A DNA stretch of 64,000 nucleotides from Arachis hypogaea (taxonomy: Eukaryota; Streptophyta; Magnoliopsida; Fabales; Fabaceae). Location of the stretch: the NCBI RefSeq assembly GCF_003086295.3, contig NC_092051.1:72541772-72605771 (forward strand), read 5' to 3'. The notes below the pieces were generated by a model that made no database searches, had not been told where the DNA came from, and saw only the letters and a program-made list of their open reading frames with translations. Below are positions 45,395 through 56,569 of this stretch, one piece after another. Position 1 is the first letter of the stretch, and every line of letters begins with the position of its first letter. Both the position numbers and the translations under genes were made by a program.

Positions 45395-45800
45395 ATCAAA
45401 TTTAAAATTGTTACAAAAAAATAGTATTTTGTAATAATAATTAGTGATTGTTACAAAAGGATAATGTTTTGTAACAACATTATAAGTTGTTACAAAATAT
45501 GATAATATTTTGTAACAACCTGTTTTATTTTGTTACAAATTATGTTAGTTTTTGTAACGAGATGGTGTTTTGTTACAAAATATTGTAATATTTTGTAATA
45601 AAAAAAATAAGTTGCAAAAATTCAAAATATTTTTTTGTTTCAAAAACTCCAATTGTTTTGTAACAAAACAACTTTCTGTTTCAAAAACTCCAGTTATTTT
45701 GTAACAAAAAAATAATTTGTCACAAAATTCAATATTGTTTGTAACAAGTTAATTATTTGTCCTAAAATATAAGTATATTTTATAACAATTTTTTTTCAAA
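45395..45800. repeat. Left subterminal repeats of CACTA 3
   Basis: More than ten copies of TTTTGTAACAA or its complement, many paired head-to-head. The right block lies at 49960-50300. Confidence 0.85.
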
Positions 45801-46480
45801 GTGTTAAACACTTTAAGAGTAAAAAAAAATTGTGTATATATTTTTTTAAAATAATTTTATTTTATTTCAAATATTAAAATTTTTTATATAGTGTGTAAGA
45901 CGTAAAAATTTTAGAAGATCTTATTAAGAGCTAATTTAGATTTATTTATCATTAAGTATTTTAATCTCTGAAATTATTCTATTAAAGATAATTAAAAAAA
46001 TTCTGATTAATTGAGTTTAAAATAATTTTAGATTTTATCTGATTTTATAATTATTAAATTATTTTTTATATTTAAATTATAAAATTTAGCAAATGTAAAA
46101 TAATAAAAACTTTATATGATTTTGTTTAAATATTTTAAATTTTAGAATTTAATACTTTAATTTTTATAAACAAAGAAAATTAATTATATTATCTCTAATA
46201 CTTTAATTAGAATATTTTATTAAAATTAATTTGTAAATTTATGATTAAATAATATTTTTTTAAGATAAAGAAAGTTAATTGTATTACCATGTATTTTCAA
46301 TTAGAGTAATTTATTAAGAATCAATAAGTATTTTTATATCACAAATAATATTTTAAAGTTTAGAGATTAAGTTAGTTTTTCAAATATTAATACTTTATAC
46401 TTTAATTTTATTAAAAATATTTTATTCAAATTAAATTCAAAATTTCTAATTCTATACACAAACCCTAACCCTTTTACCCC
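45801..46480. other. AT-rich segment of CACTA 3
   Basis: Long A/T runs; I see no gene or repeat of note. Confidence 0.6.
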
Positions 46481-46489
46481 ACCGTCTTA

Positions 46490-46890
46490 CTGCCATTCAC
46501 CACCGCCATCCCTTCCCAAAAACCCAATACTCAGCTGCTTTTGAAAACAAACGAAAAGAAAGAAAGAAAGAAAGAAGGAAAGAAAGAAATAGAGGGAGCG
46601 AAGAGGAGAAAGGGGGAAAAGAAAGGGAGACGTCGTCGCTGCTGCCACCGTCGTGGGAGAGAGAGCACGTCGCGAGCCAGAGATGCCGCTAGGGAGAAGA
46701 GGAGCCGTTGTGCTCCGCCGATGACCAGCCACCATCGAACTTCGAAGAGAGAAAGACAGTGCGCGAAGATGAGAGAGAGGGGAAGCCGATCCTGTCACCG
46801 CCGCCGCACCCAGTCGCCGTCAACGTTACGATCGCCGTCACTGGCAAGAGTCGTCACCGCTACTGTTGCTGAAGCCACTGTCTTCGTTAG
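46490..46890 (+). other. GC- and purine-rich block of CACTA 3
   Basis: An AAAG microsatellite (46556-46585), then GC-rich sequence with CGTCGTCGCTGCTGCC and CACCGCCGCCGC. The 182-codon ORF 46541-47089 is Lys/Arg-rich low complexity and I do not call it. It lies 5' of the exons at 48430. Confidence 0.5.
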
Positions 46891-48429
46891 TTACTCAGTC
46901 TTGTCTCTATTTTTGGTCCTCCTTGTGTGCCGAAGTTGCTGCTGCCATGATGGGTGGTCGTGGGGTTGCTTGTGCTTAAACAAAGCTATTACTGCTGCTG
47001 CTCCCTGTCGTTTGTTCCTTTCAAGTTTTAGTAAGTTGTCCTTGTTCCAAAACCCTTATTTTTACCGTTCTGTTTTTATGGTTGATTGAGAATGCTGAGA
47101 TGTTAATATATTAGGGTTATGTCAATACCACTGCAAATTGTTCACTGGCATTGCCGTTGCTGATCCGATTTAAGGCTATTGCTGCTGCTGCGGGTTAGAA
47201 CGAAGTTGAAGTCATGCTTAATTTTGTGGTTTTTGACTAACTGAGGTAGGGGATTTGTTTTAAAAATAAATATTTTAAGTTATGAATGCCAATAAAATTA
47301 AATGAGTAGCTGTAAATGGTTTAAGATTGCTTTGTGTGAATAATTGTTAGTATTGAGTTGAATCATAGCTGTAATTGGTGATTGGTTTAATGATTTAACG
47401 TAATGATTATTGATGATGTTGTGTATTTTGAAGTTATACTTACTGCTAGTACTTGTTGATGTTGATTTTGTGTATGGAATGTTGCTATGGCTGCTGAAAA
47501 TTGATTTTATGAATCAGAACTTGAGATATGTTGTTATAGATGAGATGCTGAAGAATGGATATTGTGATAATATGGTTATGTTGCACCTATGATATGAAAT
47601 TGTGATATATTGAATTAAGAGTTCTTGGGCAACTTTGGTTAGTCAAAAGAAAGTTAGAAATATGGTTTTAGATTAATCCTAGGCTTGAATATAGGAATTG
47701 GTATGTGAGGTTGTTGGAAATACTTTGTGCAGAATTTCTGCAGAAAACTGCATAATTGGCAGCAGAACGAATGACTTTTTGGGAGTAGTCCAGACCTAAT
47801 TTTTAGATGAAACTATTTTTCTGTAAAACGTTAGTGTGTCTTGAATATTCCATAAAAATTTCAGGGAATTTGGCCAAGTGGTTTGGAAGATATGATTTTT
47901 GAAAGTTTAGTGGTTGTTGCAGATTTTTCTGGTTTTCTGGTTCTGCAGCACCAATTTCCAAATGCTATAACTTTTAATTTAAACAGAATTTTGAGTTGAT
48001 TTCAAAAGGATTTTAAAGATCTATCAGTCTATTTTAAGTGAGTACAAGTTTCATGTTCATATCTGTTTTGTAGACTTAGATAAGTCACTTGGAAGGTCAG
48101 TTGTTTGCTGAAAACTCTGGACTGGTTTATGAAAACAGGGCTCCACTTCCAATTGATAATTAATTAATCAAATGAAGTTATATGAACCTGAATCCTGAAA
48201 ATGTAAACTTCATTTTTAATTGATCCAATGTTGAGTACTATTTTTTTGTGCTTGTTAATACCACCAATACTTACTGATTTTAATTGTTCATTGCTTAGTC
48301 ATGGTGATTCTCTTAATTATTGAATGCCAATGATACTTTTTCTTATAAATGATAATGAGTAATGGTTTGGGATTTGGCTTGAAGCCTGAAACTTAATTGA
48401 ACTAATTGTATTTGCCCACCTATCTGCAG
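46891..48429. other. T/G-rich interior of CACTA 3
   Basis: Intron-like sequence with no convincing coding frame. It leads up to an acceptor TATCTGCAG at 48429. Confidence 0.5.
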
Positions 48430-48704
48430 TGGCTGAAGATGATGCTTTCTTGGCCAAGCAAATTGGCCAGAGTTTCCGGTATTCTAAAATAGAGGTATAT
48501 TCCTCTTCTTATATTCATGAATAGTCAGTTTTGTTCCTTGTTAACATACATGCATCATCTATGTATGGAAGACTAAACATAGATCAAATTCATTTTCTTA
48601 TCAAGGCAAGAAGGGAGGAACAAATCCAAGCTGCTTATGACGAAGCCATGTTTGGTGCTTCAGCACTTCCATCTCCTACCAGTACTGCAGACATATGTGG
48701 ATAA
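48430..48704 (+). pseudogene. Captured exon pair of unknown origin in CACTA 3
   Basis: Exon 48430-48494 (AEDDAFLAKQIGQSFRYSKI) ends in GAG/GTATAT. A 111-bp intron ends in ATCAAG. Exon 48606-48704 reads ARREEQIQAAYDEAMFGASA and LPSPTSTADICG to a TAA. Both are in one frame, with good splice sites and coding-like composition. I do not recognise the family. The place and form match the CASP and GYRA captures. Confidence 0.5.
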
Positions 48705-49959
48705 GCATGATGAGTCATTTAAGTAATCCTTGTATTTGTGTGTGCATTTGTTGTTGAATAATTTCTCACATTAAGTTATTATTGCTGCTCTATACTTGCT
48801 GTTGGTTGGTGCTGATTTTCCCCCCACATTGCTTGCTTGTTGAATGATTGTTAAATTCAATGAGAAAGGAAATGCTGCTGAGTTATTATTGTTTGTGTTG
48901 GAGTAGATGATGGTTGCTGAACTGAGATTAGTTTTATTGATAAATCTATTGCTGAAATCGTTTAGTTTGGCTTAATTGATTTTCTATTGAATTAATGGAT
49001 AAACTGCTGTGCCCCTGCTGCTTGCAAGTGTAATGGTTATTGACTTCAATGAATAGAATGCTGCTTGAATCCATTACCTTTGTTCATTTTACTGTTTTAG
49101 GTGCTGTATGATGGGCCATTGATTGCTGTTCTGCTGAGTGCTGCTCTACTTCTTTGTGGTTGGATTGGTTTTAATTGTTTCCTCATGTTTTCTTGCTGGA
49201 ATTGGCTTATTTACTTCCTTCCTATGAATTCATTATGATTTTTTGTGTTTTTAACTCTCAAAGAATTCATATGGAATTTGAATTGATTGATTGAAATTGT
49301 GAAATAGGCAAATTTACTGCTAAAATGCTGCCGAAATTTATCTTAAGCTGTTTTCAATATTCATCTTTGATTCTATTAATTGATTGAGTTGGTATTTAAT
49401 TGCTTTTGGTTTTCAACTGTTGCTAAGTTTAATTGATTGATTATCCGGTTAAGTGCTTCACTGTTTTGATTGTTGGAAGCTGGAAGCTTGGGTTTTGTTA
49501 TTCACTATTTGGTTGTTGTCCTATTTGGTTGCTCAATTAAACTGCATTGTGTTGTTTGAGCAAACAAGTTCTATTTGACGAATTTCTGTGTCAAAATAGA
49601 CCCCTGTTTGCTACATGATTTCTAATTGCCTTAAGATATTTCTTTTGACTATGCACCTAACTTTTTGTTTCGGATTTTCTTATTTATAGGAGTGCTGAAA
49701 TGGTGATCACATGCTACTTTGAGGGCTCAAGAATATTTTGATTCATAGAGACACTAATCTATGTTAGAACTTTTAGCTTTTGGTTGAACTTGTGCAAGAC
49801 ATATAACTTGTAGAACTAATCAATGTACTCACTAATGTTATTTTGTTTTAAAACAATTTTAGCTAAATGAGGCATGTTTGAATTATGTATGTTTTTACAT
49901 ATTATATAAATGTAGATTTGCTTAATAAAATACTTAATATATTAGTTAATTAAAAAAAA
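48705..49959. other. T-rich interior of CACTA 3 downstream of the exons
   Basis: No coding frame. It may be the 3' untranslated part of the captured gene. Repeated TGCTGCT-like words but no regular array. Confidence 0.5.
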
Positions 49960-50308
49960 TGTTACAAAATAATTATTTTACTTTTGTAACTAAAGAAAAA
50001 AAAATGTTACAAAATCAAGTTATATTTTATAACAAAATTTTTTGATAGGAAAAAATAGATTGTCACAAAAAATACCTTGAAGATCAAAATTTGTTACCAC
50101 TTTTGTAACGGCTTCTGGTTTTTTGTATCAGAAAAAATTGTTACAAAACATCATATTGAATTGTAACAGTTCCATTTTTCATTACAAAAACTTTTTGTAA
50201 TGGGATTTACTGCAATGGCCCCTTTTTTTGTTACAACAAACTTTTGTTTCAAAATTTCGACGTTTTGTAACAATTTTTTTGTTACAAATACGCCTTTTTC
50301 TTGTAGTG

Positions 50309-51257
50309 CAAGGAGACAAAGAAGGATACAAAAGTTATAGATGATGATGATAAGGAAGAAACAAGAAGACACCAAGATGTTGTATTGTTACTTTACTGTT
50401 TTTAGTTTGTTGTGCTTTAATTGGAAGTATGATTGTGCCCTGTTTGCATGAACCTTTACATTTTTTGTGTCTTTCTTTATTGTCATCTTGGGCTGCTAGT
50501 CTAAGTGCTTGCTTCATTTTCATCCTGCTTGAAATGTATGCTATGTCCTTGAGCTCAATAAAAGAATTTATGAGAATTTGCTGTGAAATACAAGAGTGAA
50601 ATCCAATGTGTAGAATAAAGTCCTAGTGTTGTGGTGGTATTCGCTAGCTAAGTTAGATCATCAATAAGGTACAAGGCTAAGATATCTCTTGAATTATGAG
50701 CTTGAAGTGCATTCTATGAGACTTAAATGAATTAATAAGATCCAAAAAAGAGAAAAAGAGCAGAAAATAAAGCTGGGCACCAATAGTTTGAACCTTGAGG
50801 CATGTGTCTGTGGCATTTTTGTGCAAGGATCTGCTTGGATGAGTAAGTTCTTAGGAGAGCTTCACCACTTGACAACTTGGGTTAATTGTTTCAACACCTA
50901 GCACCTTGAACCAACTGGTTTGGGAGTGTTGGCTGAAAGCCTATCCTAAAGAGTTGTCTCAACACAGAACACTTAGCTACAGAAAGCAATAGGCTATATA
51001 GAAAGAAAGAAAATAAAAACAGAGCTAAGTTAAGGATCAAGAATAAGAGTCTCATAGAAGGCAATAGAGTGAGAATTCAAGAGCATATGAGAGCCTAAAA
51101 ACCAGTAAGGACATGAACCTAAATTGCCATGCATGAAACTCCATGAACCAAGGATTTGAATTCTTTGAATAAGGACTTGTATCTCTTGTATTTTCATTTC
51201 ATTCTTCTTATGTTCTATCACTTGCTTGAGGACAAGTAAGATTTAAGTTTGGTGTTG
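50309..51257 (+). mobile_element. F first interior, part after CACTA 3
   Basis: Continues the F 3' tail with no ORF. It ends in the stem-loop TTGCTTGAGGACAAGTAA (51222-51239, one G-U pair) and the motif ATTTAAGTTTGGTGTTG directly before LTR 2, in place of a classic polypurine tract. Confidence 0.85.
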
Positions 51258-53373
51258 TGATGCCAGGGCATCTTGGCTAGTTTCACAAGCCATTTTTTGT
51301 TTGTTTTAGGGTAGTTTCATGCATTTATTAGGCAATAAGTAAGTATTTGGATGAGAATTTCATGCATGCATTGGTTCAATCAAACATTGTTAATTTTGTG
51401 CATTTTCATGAGATTTATGCTAGATTTATTTTTTATTATAGATGATGCAAAATCTTGTGAAATTAGCAAAGCTTTGATGCATGTGTTTGGTTGATGATAG
51501 GTGGAAAGGAAGCTAAGGAAGGGAGAGCAAACAAGCAACAAAAGGACCATGGAAAGCATAAAAAAGAAGCAACATTCGTGGCCAAGGTTGGCTCACCAAC
51601 GTTGCCTCAAACGTTGAGGAAAGAAGAAGAGACCAACGTTGGAGCCAAAGTTGGTGCTCCAACGTTAGGTCCAACGCCCATCCTAAAAAGAGGTGCAAAG
51701 TTGGAGCCAAAGTTGGCATCCAACTTTGCCTCAAACATTGGCGAAGAAAGGTGCATAGTTGGAGCCAAAGTTGGACTCTAACTATGCCTCAAACTATAAG
51801 CAAGAAGCCAATGTTTGAACTCAAAGTTGGACCTCACACGCTACCTCAAACGTTGGCTAAGAGGAAGGTGCATAGTTGGAGGCAAAGTTGGACTCCAACT
51901 ATGCCTCAAACTTCAATTCAAGAGACTCCAACTATGGGTCCAACGTTGAGGTAGAGAGGTGCCAACGTTGGAGGGAACGTTGGTGGTCCAACATTACCTC
52001 CAACGTGCTCGACAAATTTCAAGTTTTGGAGTTGGAAAATCGTGGATGAGTAATTTTGCCAATCAACGCGCACGCGTGGATAGGCGAACGTTGGACTCCA
52101 ACGTTGAGTCAAACTATGCTGGCTGCACCCAGAAATTCACTTTTTAAAGTAATGTTTGACTCAAACGTTGATCACCAACGTTACCACCAACTTCAATACA
52201 AAATAGCACCCATGCAAGTATGAATGTTAGATAGCCAACGTTCTTGTCAACATCACTAAAGAGCCACTCTAAGCTTACTCCAATCAAGGCCAAAAGCCCA
52301 CATCCAAGTACTTGAAAACCCATTTTGATGAAAAGGAGTATAAATATAAAGACTTTGGAAGTTAGAAGTGGGCTCGGAAGCATGGATGATTAGAGACTCC
52401 AAAGCTCTCGGGAGGCCCTGAGGGGGGATCTGGGAGTTCAGAGCTCTGTTTATTTTCTCTGTACTTTTCTTTTTAATTCATGTACTTTCTTTCTTTTTGC
52501 AATTTCTATTTGAATTGAGCTATGAACAACTAAACCCCTCTTTATTGGGTTGGAGAACTATGTTGTAATTCAATGTATCAATAATAGTTTTTACTCTTTT
52601 TCTTCTTTCTTTTCTCTTGATTTTGCTAGAAAGCTTTTGATCTTATTTCAATTGAGTTGTTGGCTCGACGGAAAAGCTGTTCATAATTAGGTTTCCTTTG
52701 AACCTCGAGAGAGGGATGAGGAAATCATGCTAGAAATGCTTTCTCATGTTGGACTGGATTGGGGGTTGGATGAATATAGTGACATGTAATCCTACCAATA
52801 CTTTGATCTAGAAAATCATGTAGTATAATCAGTAAGCAAACTTCATCTCTTCCCATTAATAATTAAATCAAGACATTGGGCAATTGTTCAAGCTTAGTGA
52901 GATTGGTGAGCCAAGATATTGGAATCCAATCACCTAAGATTGCCAAGAAAATCAATGAGTATCTTGATTGAGGAAGAGATGAAAATAAACTTGATCCGGA
53001 GAATGCAACATCTCCTAAGCCCAATGAACTCCCCATCTTTGATCTATCCATTCTCTTTAATTTCTGTTATTTACTTTTATGCTTAACCACCCCATTCCCA
53101 TTTATTTTTCTGCACTTTAATTTCTGCTCTTTATATTTTGCAATTTACATTCAGTCATTTATATTCTATGCTATTTACTTTTCCCTCCATTTAATTTTTG
53201 GCATATCCAAATTCAAATCTGATTCAGCTCAACTAGATCATTCCTCTAATTAAAGTTGATCAACTAATCAATCCCTGTGGGATTTGACCTCACTCTATTG
53301 TGAGTTTTTACTTGACGACAATCCGGTGCACTTGCCGGTGGAAATTTGTTGAGAGACAGATTTTTGTGCATTA
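51258..53373 (+). repeat. F LTR 2 (middle)
   Basis: 2116 bp, ending GTGCATTA. TATAAATA at 52339-52346. It is shorter than LTRs 1 and 3 because it lost array units (about 24 bp near 51926) and most of the CpG block (only one unit near 52068). Confidence 0.9.
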
Positions 53374-53586
53374 AGTTTATGGCTCCGTTGCTGGGGGATT
53401 GATTTTGTATTGACAATGAATAAATTGGTGGATAACTAGATTCAACACTTTTCTTTTCCTTTGTTGATTAGTTTTATTTCAACTGTTTATTGTTTTTATT
53501 CTCTGCAATTTAAGTGGTTTTTCCTTGTTGATTTATCCACTAACTGTTTGTTATTTTGCCTCACTAAGAATCTCTCATTTATTACA

Positions 53587-55045
53587 ATGGAGATTCCAAT
53601 TTCTTTTGGTGATCATTGTTTGAGACAGAGCTTTTTGCAAGAAAGAAAGGAGTATCCAGCATCTTTTGGTCAATCAAATTTCATGAGATACTTTCCACCA
53701 CCACATAATGCTTCACGTTATTATGCTCCTGGTGGGTGGGAGTATCAAGAACATGAAATGGGGTACTTTCCATAACCACAAAATGGTCTACATTTTGGTG
53801 AAATTAATCACTATTCAAGTTGTGGCTGGGAAGATCAAAATCAAAGAGATTTCACTCATTCATACCCGATTCATCCAGAGCCATCACCTCTCAACTATCC
53901 AACCTCACCTCCGAGTTTTACATGTCTAAATTCTTCATCACTTGAGTATGCCTCAGCACAAAATTCTGTCCTAAATCCATACAATTCATTTCACCATCCA
54001 CAAAACTCATTCCATTACCCACAAGAGTCATACCTCTTTCAGAACACACAACCACAAAATAACCAATTCAATTCACAAGCCAACCCTAACCAACCGCCAC
54101 AACCTACACACCCTCCTTTAGATAGACTTGCTAGGATGGAACTCATCATTGAAGAACTAAAAAAAAGAGAGAAGAAGATAGACTTGCTAGGATAGAACTC
54201 CTCCTTGAAAAATGATAAAGATAAATGAAGAAAAGAAAATAGCAAAAAGGGCCCATGAAGAAAAAAATAGACAATTAACACAACCCTATGATGGAGAATT
54301 AACCAATCTCTTTCCTTGGTTAGGGAAAGAATCCAATGTCATCCGCTCAGGGAGTGAAGTAGTGCTTAGCAAGAAGGACGAGGACCAAATGGTGGTTACA
54401 GGGGAGGAATCAGAAGAACAAGAAAAAGAGGCATCCATACCAAGTGAGATTCATATGAAGAAGGAGGAGGTTGTGAGAGTATATAAGCCTAAGGCTCCAT
54501 ACCCACAGAGGCTACTAAGGGTGACAAAGGAACATGGAGACTCACTCCTAAAAGACTCAATGCAACACCATGTAGAAGAAAGGGAGGAAGTCAATCAAGG
54601 AAGTCCACACCCCAATGCAACAGAGAGTTGCATATAGAAGGTGAATTCATTGAACCACCAATTCAAGAAGATCTTGATAAAAAGGATGCTCCAACTATCC
54701 AACAATACCCAAGTATTGAGATCAAAGATGTGAAGGCAGTAAATACAAGCACCAAAAGGAGGATTGTGACCGAGAAACAAAGGACCATATCCATGAAGAA
54801 GAGAACGTCAAAGAACAATCTAACTCCTGATCCAACAAGCATGTTCACTCAAGCCAAACACAAAAGAAGGCTTGCTGGAAGGAGGCACTCACAACAAGGG
54901 GCATTAACTGGCTCCTTTTTCCACTTGAGGTCATTCCTCTTAACAAACTGGAAGAAGAGAAAGAAATTTATGAACAGAATGTCAAGCTAATGACATTAAA
55001 AGAATGCTTGTTGGGAGGCAACCCAACCAGAGGTAACTCTCTTTT
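53587..55045 (+). pseudogene. Gag-tail-like ORF of F, second interior
   Basis: ATG at 53587: MEIPISFGDHCLRQSFLQER, open to a TAA at 53773-53775, then in frame through GEINHYSSCGWEDQNQRDFT and a Pro/Gln/Asn-rich stretch to DRLARMELIIEELKKREKK. After stops and shifts, a frame at 54212-54637 (FPWLGKESNVIRSGSEVVLS, YKPKAPYPQRLL) and another at 54628-54990 follow. It is the better preserved 5' half, while the first interior has the better 3' half. Confidence 0.65.
55010..55027 (+). other. Stem-loop after the F ORF (second interior)
   Basis: GTTGGGAGGCAACCCAAC, identical to 44875-44892. Confidence 0.7.
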
Positions 55046-55338
55046 CTTTTCTTAGTTATTTCAATAAAAGAGTTAAGTAGATTTATCTATATTGCAAGGA
55101 GCTAAGTTTGGTATTGCACACTAAAATAATTCAAGGGTGAATGTGGGATTCTAAGTTTGGTGTTCTACCAAAGATTTCATTAAGAACACATTGCAACCCT
55201 CAGCATGACTAGTCACTAGCTCCAACCAATTAGAAGAACTACTTAACAATTGTTTAATTTCTAGTTCATAGTTGTTTTCTTAATAAAAGCACGTGAGGTT
55301 CTCTATATGTATTCATTCTGCTGCATTAGGCAAGGAAC

Positions 55339-55365
55339 TAAGTTTGGTGTGCACACACCAACTTA
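55339..55365 (+). other. Strong hairpin containing TAAGTTTGGTGTG
   Basis: Left arm TAAGTTTGGTGTG pairs with CACACCAACTTA: 12 bp with one bulged T and a two-base loop. The first interior copy (45204-45227) is nearly the same. Confidence 0.7.
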
Positions 55366-56569
55366 AGTTCAGAAAAACACAAGCATACAAGCATGCTAAC
55401 CATCTCTCAAGTGCTTGGGGAACAAGCAACTTTCAATAACTTTGGAGAAATTCAATCAATCTCTTAGATGGACTATGCACCATCATCCAAGGAGACAAAG
55501 AAGGATACAAAAGTAATAGATGATGATGATAAGGAAGAAACAAGAAGACTCCAAGAGGTTATATTGTTACTTTACTGTTTTTAGTTTGTAGTGCTTTAAT
55601 TGGAAGTATGATTGTGCCCTGTTTGCATGAACCTTTACATCTTGTGTGTCTTTCTTTATTGTCATCTTGGGCTACTAGTCTAAGTGCTTGCTTCATTTTC
55701 ATCCTGCTTGAAATGTATGCTGTGTCCTTGAGCTCAATAAAAGAATTTATGAGAATTTGCTGTGAAATACAAAAGTGAAATCCAATGTGCAGAATAAAGT
55801 CCTAGTGTTGTGGTGGTATTCACTAGCTAAGTTAGATCATCAATAAGGTACAAGGCTAAGATATCTCTTGAATTATGAGTTTGAAGTTCATTCTATGAGA
55901 CTTAAAATAAGATCCTAAAAAGAGAAAAAGAGCAGAAAATAAAGCTGGGCACCAATAGTTTGAACCTTGAGGCATGTGTCTGTGGCATTTTTTTGCAAGG
56001 ATCTGCTTGGATGAGTAAGTTCTTAGGAGAGCTTCACCACTTGACAACTTGGGTTAACTAACCTAAGATTGTCAACTAAAAGTCCACTATTAATAGTAAC
56101 CTTGTCACAAGGCATTTAGTAACACAAAGAGGTGCTGGACACCATGTGCCTATGGTGTGTATGTGTTGAGGAGAAACTTGGGTGATTAAGTCCTTAGGGG
56201 TGTTTTAACACCTAGCACCTTGAACCAACTGGTTCGGGAGTGTTGGCTGAAAGCTTATCCTAAAGAGTTGTCTCAACACAGAACACTTAGCTACAGAAAG
56301 CAATAGGCTATAAAGAAGGAAAGAAAACAAAAACAGAGCTAAGTTAAGGATCAAGAATAAGAGTCTCAGAAGGCAATAGAGTGAGAATTCAAGAGCATAT
56401 GAGAGCCTAAAAACCAGTAAGGACATGAACCTAAATTGCCATGCATGAAACTTCATGAACCAAGGATTTGAATTCTTTGAATATGGACTTGTATCTCTTG
56501 TATTTTCATTTTATTCTTCTTATGTTCTATCACTTGCTTGAGGACAAACAAGATTTAAGTTTGGTGTTG

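Larger units (their letters stand above)
45356..50308 (+). mobile_element. CACTA element 3, inside F
   Basis: CACTACAAGAAAATGG to TTTTTCTTGTAGTG, flanked by CAA (45353-45355 and 50309-50311). The second F interior holds the empty site CATCATCCAAGGAGAC at 55481-55496, which fixes the borders. Subterminal repeats TTTTGTAACAA/TTGTTACAAAA occupy about 45395-45800 and 49960-50300. No transposase is seen. Confidence 0.95.
53374..56569 (+). mobile_element. F second interior
   Basis: The same content as the first interior without a CACTA insertion. Extra sequence near 56056-56200 (a near copy of the adjacent paragraph with GGTGCTGGACACCATG) is absent from the first interior. Ends with TTGCTTGAGGACAAACAA (56534-56551) and AAGTTTGGTGTTG before LTR 3. 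Confidence 0.85.

Noticed and set aside
46541..47089. 182-codon Lys/Arg/Ser-rich ORF
   Set aside because: Low complexity driven by an AAAG microsatellite and GC-rich repeats; no domain and no splice context.
51491..51781. ORFs with repeated VGAPTL/VGSPTL peptides in the F LTRs
   Set aside because: By-products of the GTTGGAGCC array; frames differ among the three LTRs and change with unit number.
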